Assembly (NCBI GenBank): GCA_037074615.1
Contig: CM073551.1
Span: 22,133,750-22,197,749 of the forward strand
Direction of reading: 5' to 3'
Length of the DNA stretch: 64,000 bases
DNA from: Leucaena leucocephala
Taxonomy: Eukaryota; Streptophyta; Magnoliopsida; Fabales; Fabaceae
In this document: piece after piece, positions 12,531 through 23,066 of the stretch
Layout of the letters: the number at the start of each line of letters is the position of its first letter
Position numbering within the stretch: the stretch's first letter is position 1
Notes under the pieces: model-generated
What the model was told of the DNA's origin: nothing
The model's database searches: none
Seen by the model: the letters and a program-made list of their open reading frames with translations, nothing else
Made by a program: the position numbers and the translations under genes

Positions 12531-13843
12531 TAGATTTATAAATTTATAAATAAAACATAATAATATTATATAATTCATTAAACTGATTTTATTTAAGAAG
12601 ATAAGATTTATTGTTATTGGCTTTATTAAAAGTTTCATCATAAATTATATAATAGATTGTAAAATCATTCCAAACTACTTATATGTGTGCATACATACGG
12701 ATATGCATTAGAAAAATGAGATGGTTGTGTACTTTGAAGTACACTAGTACGTATGAAGAGATAGGCTCTATCAAATGGTGTATGATAAATATGGGTTTAT
12801 GATGAGGTTTCCTTGAACCTTCCTATGTTACTACTATACAATATGATTATATATATATATATATGATACGTACGGGCGTACCATATATATCATGTTACTT
12901 GTTCCTCTCTGCTTTGGTGTGTTGATGTTGAAACTATGTACTCTAGCATGCTCTTGTTAAGGGCGACCTTATTTCTATTCTCAATGTGTGGCTCCAAAAG
13001 CCAGTGACGGTGAGATATTTTTCTAGCACATGTACTTGCTCAATGGGTCATTTTGTTCTTTCTTTAAAGAAAAATGATCATTAAGCAATCATAATTAATA
13101 CTTAGTTTAGGGACAATGTCATTTGGATCCCTTTAGAATTATTGACACTTGAATATTATAAGAAAATTTTAAAAAAAATTATTAGTAAAATTATACTACA
13201 AATAAAATTATAATATTGGCCGTATATAAAAATAAAATTAAGATATTAAATTTTATTTTATTTTTTTAAAAAATATAAAAGTATATTTACGGTTGTTACA
13301 TTAGTTAACTATTTTCAAAGCAATGCTCAAGGAAGGGGTCAATTTTCACATCATCCGTACCGATTGGTGTGTGTGGTAATGACTTCGGTCAGTGGTGTAC
13401 GTATCATTGGGTCCACAAAATTCATCCGTACTAATAAAGACAACTCAGAGCAAACAAGTCAAATATGACCCGGTTCCTATGACACCACCAAGGTTTCGTT
13501 TTTATCATTTCTGCTATAACCAAATCAGAAATCACTATAAGCGATATGGCCGAAAGATCACGTATCTTTATGACAGCAACAAAGAAATAAGACATGGACA
13601 CAAACGAAAGACTCGTATTTTCCGCCGAAGGCCAACTCTTTTTTTTTTTATACAAACCGAAGACCAACTTGTACAAGGAAGCTTTTTCAATTCAAATTGG
13701 ACTTGGAAACATAAGATATTCAAATGGTAGTACCATACGCAGGTAGAGGATCTGCCTTGAGTTGGATCAAAATATCTATATAAAATGACTTTATTTGATA
13801 TCCAAAATAAAAGAAGAAAAGTAAAGTGCCTTCATGGATAAGG
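12531..13843. other. Intergenic, nothing recognised
   Basis: AT-rich with a TA microsatellite at about 12849-12864. The open frame at 13392-13730 has no recognisable motif. No gene called. Confidence 0.35.
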
Positions 13844-13851
13844 ATGTAAAG

Positions 13852-14406
13852 TAGAGCTGGTAAAACGGGCCTAATCTGCGGGCTGGGCCCGTTTTACCTT
13901 AAGGGGGCGGGCTCGGGTTGGCAAAATACCAGCCCGTTTTTGGGCAGGCTGCACAGCCCGCCAGCCCGCCACTTTTTTTTTTAATATTATTATTTAACAT
14001 TTATTTTACTTAAATGTTATTTTGAATACTCCTATTATCGAATATTAGTAAAGATAATTACTTATTTGTTACTATATGTTTACATATTATAATTGATTAA
14101 TATTATGTTAATATTTATTTAGATTTATAATTATCAAATTTGAGATTTTTTTATAAAAAATAAAAATTTTTAAGAGTGTAACATGAATACTTTTTTTATT
14201 ATACTAATATAACATTAGAAAATTTTTATTAGTATTTTAAAAATATTAAAAATATTTTTTTTAAAAATTAAAAAAAAAAAGTGGCGGGCTCGGGCTGGCA
14301 TTTTGCCAGCCCGTTTTGGGGCGGGCTGCACAGCCCGCCCCGCATTTTGGCGGGATGGGAGCGGGTTGGCCCGTTTTTGGCGGGCCAGCCCGTATTCCCA
14401 GCTCTA
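13852..14406. mobile_element. hAT-type MITE related to the 18746 hAT element
   Basis: A 555-bp element bordered by a perfect 8-bp duplication ATGTAAAG (13844-13851 and 14407-14414). Left end TAGAGCTGGTAAAACGGGC; reverse complement of the right end TAGAGCTGGGAATACGGGC. Subterminal blocks repeat GGCGGGCT, GCAGCCCGCC and CAGCCCG around an AT-rich centre. The 3.1-kb hAT at 18746-21883 starts TAGAGG(C)GGTAAAATGGGC and has the same GGGCTGTGCAGCC motif, so this MITE is plausibly mobilised by that family's transposase. Confidence 0.9.
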
Positions 14407-14414
14407 ATGTAAAG

Positions 14415-15021
14415 TATCCTTCATGCTCCTCAGATAAAAAAGTTAATAAGAAGGATGTCTCAATGTATAAGGATACCATCAATTTTGGAGGGAAACAAGT
14501 ATAGATAGGTTTATTCTTATAGGTAGAGTGTCTATTTTTAATATTTAAACTCGTGACTTCTAAATTCTATGGTAATAATTTTGTCAATATTCAGAGGCTC
14601 ATTCTCTCGAGTAAAAATTTAATAAGAATAAAAAATAGTAACGATAACAAAAGTATGTAATAAACAGTGCATGGTGAAAAGGGTCAAGGAAAGTGCTTTC
14701 TAGAGTACAGCCAATTCCAAACGGGACATGAGCGATGAATGTGATGGATTATGCAATGAAGAAAGTAAGACAAGTAAACGAAATTGCAACGTGCATTACA
14801 CTTTCGATCACATTCTCAAATTTCCAGTGGCGATATTGAGTATCATCAGCTTTTAACCAACCATATATTAGATGTACATTTTACAGCAAAACCTAGCTAT
14901 AACAGGAAGTAACTCAGTTAATGAACCAAACTTCAAAATTCCTCTTCACTATCCATCCCCCGTTAACATTGAACCATTACCAGGCATATCTGGTATTTGA
15001 TCAACTTCATGTTTGCCGACC
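14415..15021. other. Intergenic region downstream of the methyltransferase remnant
   Basis: No gene recognised. The 3' UTR of the neighbouring minus-strand gene may extend into it. Confidence 0.35.
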
Positions 15022-15064
15022 CTACCTTGTAAGATAAGATTTGTTTGCCGACCCTACCTTGTAA
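15011..15064. repeat. 32-bp offset tandem duplication at the methyltransferase 3' end
   Basis: Two identical 22-base copies at 15011-15032 and 15043-15064, 32 bases apart. They overlap the last codons and in-frame stop of the minus-strand methyltransferase exon. The duplication alters the C-terminus after the conserved GSRVY motif. Confidence 0.8.
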
Positions 15065-18016
15065 TACACACGAGATCCCATATGCTGCACTTCCAGACCA
15101 GCAGCCTCACAACCATTGAAGAAAAGAGATTCGTCTTCCTTTCCAATTCTACGTCTCCAGCTCATCAGAAAAGCTGGCTTTGGTAACACCATATCTCCTG
15201 CCAGTACAAGTATACAAAGTTGTGCAGCTATGCTACTTATTATTTAAAGAGTCTCTAGCCAGTTACCACCATTCTCTTTTGGAGGACAAGAGATTGAAAT
15301 CCTGGTAAGTTGTGCAGCTTGGAATCCCAAATCCTGGTAAGTTGCAATCACGAAGATTGAAAAAGATCTACTCACTGCCATAACGAAACTCCAAAACCAT
15401 GAGATAATGGCAAAGGAGTTGTCTATTTCAAAATCAGTGATAATACCAGATTTGTTGCTCTGTGCCACCGGAAAAATAGATTTGAGAAGCATGAACATGG
15501 TACATGCAGACAAGAACGTGGAACACAGCAACAGGACATAATCTAAAGTGTTCATCTACACTTTGAAATGTTGCGTTCTGTCTAATTAAAGTGACTAACA
15601 TGTGCAGGACATCGGTGTGACTCTTTTAAAAACTCCTGCCTACATAGAGAAGCTGTTCTGTTATCCAGAGCAACAATTATAAAGTTATAAATACAGGGTA
15701 GCAAACTCAAACATTTGAATGGGGATTTTCATCTTGCATATGCTTCTACTAGGAACTAAGAGCTACTGGAGATCTTACTTGTGATTTCACTCATTTCAAG
15801 GTATCAAAGACGAAAAATGATTAAAAATGGCTAATCAAGCCAGTAAGTTGGTAGGAGATTAACTTACACAATAAGATATCACTTGCAATGATCAGATCCC
15901 AGTCAGGAGATGAATTCGGAAACTTGTCTCCCCAGGTATCTGAAAAAATAAGTACATAGCAAAATGAGAAACTAATCAAACAACTTACGTTGAAAAAAAT
16001 TTAGAATACAATTAAATACAAACCTAAATTTCAAGAATTATTCAATGGTCACTTTTAAATGTGGAAAATGGAAGGTTAAACGGGATCTAAAGCTAAGCAA
16101 TAAGCACCAAGCAATAGAAAATGGAATGGAAAAATAAGCATATCCTATTTTCTGTTATTCTCAGTTTGAAATGAAGAATAGAATCGGAGAAGTGTGTTTC
16201 ATTGAGAACATGGTCCTCAACCACTAACTGACAGTGGAACTTCATGACCCAGAAAGTATCCCATTTCTGCCTTGAAGTATTTCTGATAACATGACTAAAA
16301 AAAAATCCTGTTAGGCTGTTTGAAATATGACTTATGCCTTACATAAGGAATGACAGGTATTTTATTCACTCTGCAGTTGTGAGCTATGTTCTCCTCAATT
16401 TCTATATCGTCATAGTCGGATGTTGGAATATCAAGATGAAATGACTTTTGAAGAAATATGGCCAAAGTACCTGTGCCACTGAAATTATATGGAAAGCATC
16501 AAATAAGCAAAACCACTCATACAAAATGTCTAAAATGTGGAAAGCTCTTGCAAGCAAGATGTAATTGTATTGATATGTAATGGCGTCAAGCTGTCAAGAA
16601 CATTGATACAAAAATACCCCCCCCCCCCGCCAAAGAAGAACTCCCACCCTCGGCGTGGGGAATCATCTCTAAAAAAATCTTGATAAGAGCAGGCATGGGC
16701 CAAACATGAATACCCAAACAAAAGAAAAAACAGCAATTGAAAAAACAAAATGAAGGGAAGAGAATAAGTAGACATGAAAAGCGTAGGAAACAAAAGCGTA
16801 CTAATAAGTTTTAGAAGGCATGTTAATATTACAAGCATATTTTTAGCATTTTCTCTATTTTAGTGCTTTGCTTCACTCCACCATGCACCTTTTCAGTGCC
16901 TAATACTCAAAGTGATTGAAAGGTCTAGCACCTTGAACTTTCAGCTTTTACTACCTTGCTATGGTTAAATAGATCACTTCACCATGGATGCTTTGCATAA
17001 GACCATCTTTACCTTGCCCTTCATAATTATAGCACAGACAAATAGTTTGATCACGTTGGTAGAACAAAAGAAAAAAAAAATGCCTTCCCAATTCAATGAT
17101 ACGCCTTCCTTCACTGCATGACTTGTGTTGAACTAACCATTCTGCAAATGCAAATGTTCCCGGCCAGAGTAAATTAGCATTCAGTTGATGAAAGGAAAAT
17201 TCTCTGATAATCAACTCCTGCATAGAATATACGCACCTCAGACCAAAACCGTGCAGGTGACTACAAAACCCCAACATCAAACAGTACTAGAATAAAAAGT
17301 TTGAAAGTCCAGTTAAGGCAACTCAAATAAACATCTAGCAGATATATCCACTAAATTCTTAAGGGTCCTCCAGTCAACTAGATATGTAATAAGCTGGGAA
17401 CGTATGATTTATAGCCTTGAGTTTGCACTCAGATTTTAGCTGCTTCAAAATGACCAAGGGGAAAGCGCATGCTGCTTTTACCACATCATTCAAATACAAT
17501 CCCAACTAAACAAATAAACTCCTTTTGTATTAGTAAAAAAATGAATGACGGAACTAAACATTCCGTCATTAAATTATTAGGCTCATACAGCTTTAGTCTC
17601 AAAATAGAACTAGCCATTTGTGAAGCAGCCCATGATGCCAGACCAAGTGATTTAGCCACAAAAAGTTGGTTACTTTCAAGTTCTAACTCGCACTTACGAA
17701 TCTTGGGGAGCAAATCTATAGATAGTTCTTCATAATATGATTATGATAAGCCACGTATTGAACAGACCCCACGAAGAAAGCTTACCATTCCAGGAAACTG
17801 GTGCCTCCTCTCAACATGGCTATCTTGAATATCAGTGTTTCCCTCAGCTGAATTGTAAAAGAATAGAAAGAGTCAAGCAATAGTAGCAGAAGATGGGGGG
17901 AGTATAAAGAAGGTGAAGAAAGAAATGAAAATAAGGAAATTACCAGTAGAAACGTGATCTTCCTCTCCGTTTCCCTCGGACAAGAGAGATGATGGAGAGA
18001 GGAGAGCTATGTCCAT
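15022..18016 (-). pseudogene. METTL/EEF2KMT-like SAM-dependent methyltransferase, probable pseudogene
   Basis: Relative of the plant seven-beta-strand lysine methyltransferase group (METTL21/FAM86-like). Recognisable exons: 18016-17944 (MDIALLSPSS), 17847-17786, 17217-17084 (HQLNANLLWPG, then GRRIIELG, SAM motif I start), 16478-16336 (SGTGTLAIFL, TSDYDD), 15939-15868 (TWGDKFP, DWDLIIASDILL) and 15197-15022 (PAFLMSWRRRIGKEDESLFF). Exon phases agree across the first five. The donor after exon 3 is GC (AAG|GC), which is tolerable. The donor after exon 4 reads AT where GT is required (C|ATAAGT at 16336). The exon expected to follow DILLY (family motif VKQYPNL) was not found between 15868 and 15197; an unrelated hydrophobic open frame (15244-15555) lies there instead. 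A tandem duplication alters the C-terminus. A divergent but spliced product is not excluded. Confidence 0.72.
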
Positions 18017-18672
18017 TCTCTTTCGTCAGGAAGGAGGCAGAAGTCGGAACTGCTAGTTTCGTCAAAGTGAAACACAATTCCAATCCCAGTAAAACTACCC
18101 GGTAAATATTGTTTTCAGTTGGGCGAGCAAAGATAAATCAAATAAATACCGTTATGGTTAAATTTTGTTTTTTAATAAAATCGAAAGCATAAATAATTAA
18201 AATGCATAATTTGTTTAGGAAAATCGTTGATTTTTTTTTAGAATAATCATGCCCAAGGAACAAAACAAGTTATTATTCATAGACAAAGATGTTGAATTTC
18301 TGAAATTATTTTGCAAGATATAAAGATCTTTTTATGAAAATAAAAAATATGTGATAACTAAAATGCCCATAAAACAAGTGATATTTATCTCGTTTGCTGG
18401 TAAAAAAAATGAGGGAATGTAGGGTGCGTATGAGTGGTAAAAATGTCAAAGACAAAATAAATACATATGAAGTTATAATTAAATTATGGTTTTTAAGAAA
18501 TAAGGAGCATAAATAATTAAAATGCATAATTTTTCCAAGGAAAATTATTAATAATTTGATTACAGGGACCTGTCATTTTGCTTTCTGGGAACAGCTCACA
18601 ATCACATCACCGCGCTCCGTTCCTTTTACGCGTCGCTAATCTGGCCACTTGGCCCCGGCCCTTCATACTTCA
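18017..18672. other. Intergenic region between METTL and LIMR remnants
   Basis: Contains a 27-base sequence repeated exactly 320 bases apart (18186-18212 and 18506-18532) within diverged flanks, suggesting an old duplication. GC-richer sequence from 18590 on may be the former LIMR promoter and 5' UTR, possibly shared with the divergent methyltransferase gene. Confidence 0.35.
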
Positions 18673-18710
18673 CAACGGTAATATTTCGCACCCAAGAAAT
18701 ATTACCGTTG
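18673..18710. repeat. Perfect 15-bp inverted repeat with 8-bp loop
   Basis: Arms CAACGGTAATATTTC (18673-18687) and its exact complement (18696-18710) flank an 8-base spacer. It ends right where the LIMR-like coding similarity begins. Role unknown. Confidence 0.85.
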
Positions 18711-18745
18711 GACGTCTCGCTCTCTCTTGTAATCGTAGCCATTGT

Positions 18746-21700
18746 TAGAGGCAGGAAAATGGGCCAGCCCACAAGTTGAAATGTGGTGGGCTGTGCAGCC
18801 CGCTATAAAATGAGTTGACTTTTGGCTAACTCGCGCCTGCCCCACTTTTGTGGCGGGCTGGCCCGCCAGTATTTAAAAAAAAAAAGATCCACATACCATT
18901 TCAAGGCATAAATTACTACTACGAAAGTAAAAAAATATAGAAACAAGTCAAACATTCTCTAAGTGTATTTTAGATCCAAAAGAAAGGTAAAGACAATATT
19001 TAAATTAATTACAATATGTCAACAGTATTTGAAGCAATATCTGAAACTGTAACAGTGTCATCAACACTACTACCGAAACCAATACCACCTTTTTCTTCCT
19101 TAATCTCATCTGCCACATCACAAAAAATTAAAAAAAATAGTTAATAAGATTGAATTAATATATAGAACTATATAAGTATAAAATAAATAAGTAAGAAAAT
19201 CAAATTATTACCCCATGAATAACCCAGTATCTAATTGCGAGTGCAAATAATAGCTTCAACATTTTCTGGAAGAAGACAACTACGGTACTTTGTGAGAACT
19301 CGTGAACCAATACTAAAAGCTGATTCACTTGCAACTGTGGTGATTGGAATAGATAGTATATCGCATGCCATCTTTGAAAGACAAGGAAATCGAGCCACAT
19401 TAGTCATCCAATAATTTAACAAATTAAATTTGACAGACAATCTAGGATCAAGTGTTGCTTCTTCCAAATAAATATCCAGTTTAGACTTTTGGAATACTAC
19501 AGTATCTTTATTCTTTGCTTCAAAAAAATCCTGCATCATATAAATCAAATATTAACATTTATATTAATAACATGCAAAGCAATCAAATAAATTGAGTACT
19601 GACATTAAATATCTCAAACTTACTTCAAAAGCATCCATGTAATTGTTCTCATCATCTACAAAGGACTCAACAATATTCTGTGGGCAAGACATTGTTGTGG
19701 ACACATTGACATTGGAGCTTGATTCCCCTCTAACACAAAGGACCGAGGATGATGATGATCCCATGCTTTTGTATTCATCAAAAATATAGTACAACTTTCT
19801 CCTTATGTGTTCAATCTTGTCTTCATAATTTGTAGGATCAAGTTTTGCATAAGAAAACTTTACAACATCAAATTTCATCCGTGGGTCAAGAACATTTGCC
19901 AATGCAAGAATGACACTACAATCACCCCAATATTTGTCAAATTTTTGAAGCATCCTCTCAGCCATATCTTGAATCAAAAGATCATCACTTTCCACATGTT
20001 GTTTCAATAATGTCTCAATTTTTGATATTTGCATGAAATACATGTTAGCAGTCGGATAAGAAGACCCAGAAATCAAATTTGTAATAACTGCAAATGGCTT
20101 CAATAAAGTGTGCAGTCAAACAAAGATATCCTTCAGTAGCTAATGAAGTCCAACAATCAGCAGTTAAACATACTCTACTAGGACTCTTCGCTAACTGATT
20201 TTTTAGGCTCTCTTTTGCTCTAAGATGGAAATTCATAACATCAACTGTAACAGTTTTCCTAGTAATGGGTCTATAGTCAGGATTTAGATATGAGTAAAAA
20301 TCTCTAAATGCCTCCCACTCAACAAAAGAATATGGAACATCATGTCTAATAACACAATAAGCCAACATATCTCCAACTTTGTTCTGATCAAGTTTTCTAC
20401 CTCTGACATTACCTGCATAGTCTAACATCATGGCACCAACATCTTTATATTTAGGAATTGCTGCACAAGTATTTATATGACGACGAAGATGTGATGTCCC
20501 ATAATCCTTACCTCCCACAATATATGGTTTTTTGCAGGCTTTACATTCAGCTTTTTCTTTGCCTTCTACTTTACCAATTTTAGTGAAATAGTTCTAAACA
20601 TCAGAGGTAGTTTTCTTTGCTTTCCTACTTGGATTATCTTCTACAGAAACAGAGCAGTCAACTTATGTAGATTGACTTTCCACATTAGTTTCATTTGTAT
20701 TATCATCATTATCCTTTCTTTTATTGCCTAAATCCATCTTTACTTTCTATAAATTATACTGCAAATTACAAGTAAAAAAAGAAAATTCAATGACAATACA
20801 TAAACCCTTCGGCATTCATGTGTTTCAGAAAAAAACCAGACAAGGCATACATGCTTAACTCTTAAACCAGATATCAGGCTTCAGCAGAAAGAAATAAAAA
20901 AACCCAGCAAACACACGAATTCCCCCTAGATATGTCTTAAACCAGAAAGAAACAGAAAAAATCAGATATGTCTGTTTCAGCAAGTGATCAACGAAAACCA
21001 GCAAAAACACAAAATCCCAGCAAGTGTCAAATTCCAATATCAACTTATGAGATTTCAGGTTCAAAATAGAAACAGGAAATTCCAGCAGCAAGTGATGTAC
21101 GAAAATCCAGCAGCAAGTGTCTAATTCTATCAGGTTCAGGCTCAGAACTCAGAAGCAAGTGAATAAGTGATCTACAAAAATCGCTTAAAACTTACTTGGG
21201 ATATATGATTTCAGGCTCAGAAGACAGCGGGCGAGGTGAAAGGCGTCGACAGCGAGCAGAGGCGTCGAGGCGAGGGCGACAGTGATCTGCAGGATTGCAG
21301 GTGAAGCTGGGCGACGGCAGTCAGCAGGCGACTTGGCGAGGAGAGGCGAGGTCTGCGATGGCGAGGCGACTTCGGTGACTGGACCACTGGGCGACGCTAG
21401 CGAGGAGAGGACACCGAGAAGAGGAGAACTGTCTGATGAAATGAGGCGATTTTGGAAGAGGCAAATGGAAGAGACGAGAGGAGATTCTGATTGAGCACAA
21501 GAAGGGTAAAGACTAAAGATGAGGAGTCGAGGACCTGAGGCTGAGGGCTGAGTCATTGTCTCCTGTCGCTGACGGCTGAGGAATGGAAAATGGAAAGAGC
21601 AGCTGGGGGTGGGGGAGAGTAACCGAGTGGGCGACAGGGCGAGTGGTCGAGTGCCGAGTGGCACTGTGGCAGCAAGTAGAAAACCTTATTTTTTTTTAAA

Positions 21701-21883
21701 TTAAAAAAAACAATGCGGGCTAGCCTATTTTTAAACGGGCTAGCTCGCTTCATTGGGTGTGTTATAACGGGGCGGGCTGTGCAGCCTTCCAAAAAATGGG
21801 CTGCACTTTCTTCAACCCAAACCCGCCCCGTTTTAATGTAAAACGGGCTCAACCCGCGGGTTGAGCCCATTTTACCGCCTCTA
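18746..21883 (-). mobile_element. hAT transposon, 3138 bp, internally deleted
   Basis: Bounded by an 8-bp target duplication with one mismatch, GCCATTGT (18738-18745) and GCCATTAT (21884-21891). Terminal inverted repeats start TAGAGGC; subterminal GC-rich blocks carry GGGCTGTGCAGCC near both ends. The interior encodes a decayed hAT transposase on the minus strand (separate entry). The 21185-21664 region is a GC-rich 5' section without recognised protein. The insertion lies inside the coding sequence of the LIMR gene copy. Confidence 0.92.
19231..20737 (-). pseudogene. hAT transposase (BED finger / RNase H-like / dimerisation), defective
   Basis: Transposase of plant hAT type. From the 5' side: a BED zinc finger (CKACKK ... 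HLRRHINTC, 20575-20465), the start of the catalytic core ending at TADCWTSLATEGYLCLTAHF, then a junction near 20100 directly into PFAVITNLISGSSYPT (normally far downstream), then DPRMKFDVVKFSY, and after a 93-bp GT-AG intron (19623-19531) the C-terminal dimerisation region with ARFPCLSKMACDILSIP and TTVASESAFSIG. Defects: stop codons in the N-terminal part (TAA after NVESQST; TAG where the BED Trp is expected before NYFTKIG), loss of the central core with a frameshift at the 20100 junction, and a frameshift at the C-terminus. Not active. Confidence 0.9.
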
Positions 21884-22212
21884 GCCATTATCATAGGTAT
21901 AATTGTATTAATCTTATAATGCCTACCTGCTCGTCAATCACCAGCACCCAGATGACGCCAACCAGGCCTACTTTCCTAAAATCGTTATCGTTTGTGGGTT
22001 ATCCATTGCCGCGATTTCCATACTCATGTTACCGGCCGACGTAGCCAATCGGCATGGCATGCTGGAACTCAATATATAATGGCGCCTGTAGTCTCAGAAC
22101 ATTGCTGATGAAGGACTTTGTGGCTTGCTGTTTATATCATCGACGCTGTGCTCGTGTTTTTCGTCATCCCCTTTGGTATGTTCTACTACGTACGAAGGCG
22201 ACTTAGACAAGT

Positions 22213-22839
22213 AAGTAGTTTTCGTCATCCCCTTTGTCTTTTTCTCAAAGATCGAAGTTTTGAATCAAAAGTTTTGGATTTTTAAAGAAGCACCTCTCCG
22301 GGCAGATTTTTTGCGCTTTATAGACAACTTAGTGGCATATATGTATAACAAGATTCACTAAACTGTAGACAAATAAATATATTTTTCTGTGATTAAACTC
22401 TATCAAAACTGTAAATGACCAAAATTTGACTAGATGCGGCATTTTCTTCTTTTTATGAATACATTATTTAGATATTCAGAAGCAGTTCAGTTGAGAATGA
22501 CTCTAATTTGCCTTGCTGCTGTGGTTGTTTTTGTTCGAATAGCTTTATTTGCTTTCATGATTTTTTAGGCAATACGATACTGCCAAGTTTTGCTGTACTG
22601 CTATATCCCATTTACTTATGGGTCAATATCAAATGCTCTAAGGAAACATCTTTCATTCACATGTTGCCATATATAGTATCACTTTAATGTTAATTCATCA
22701 TGTTTTCCCCACTGAAGAGCTGTTTGAGTCTAAATGGAAATTTTTTTCACTAAGTGCAAACTCAGACTATTGTAATGCCGAATTAACATTTCAAATCCAC
22801 TTTGTTTGATGTGATTTTTGTCCTTTCTCTGACTCTATC
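22213..22839. other. LIMR pseudogene intronic sequence
   Basis: Lies between recognisable LIMR fragments. A GT at 22210 (GACAA|GTAAGT) fits a former donor. No coding similarity recognised inside. Confidence 0.4.
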
Positions 22840-23066
22840 TCAATTCCATGTTGTTGCTCTTGCTACAATTATTGGATCTGTGCCCTTTACTGTGAGATCT
22901 ATCTTCATTAAATTTTACCATGAGGTACAATTCTATTTAATGTTTACTGTGGGTAACTTAGGTTACTTGGATTTTGTTTTGGGGTCAGTGTGTGAATTAG
23001 ATTATCTTTACTCATAGGATGTTGGGGGTTGTATATAGTGCATATATATACTGCATATATAGTGCA

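Noticed and set aside
13392..13730. 112-codon open frame, plus strand
   Set aside because: No recognisable motif, overlaps a long T run, and the opposite strand is equally open.
14261..14504. Opposed open frames over GGCGGGCT repeats
   Set aside because: By-product of the GC-rich end of the 13852-14406 MITE.
21185..21664. 159-codon frame in the hAT 5' region as an extra gene
   Set aside because: Low-complexity Ser/Pro-rich translation of a GC-rich subterminal region; no domain recognised.
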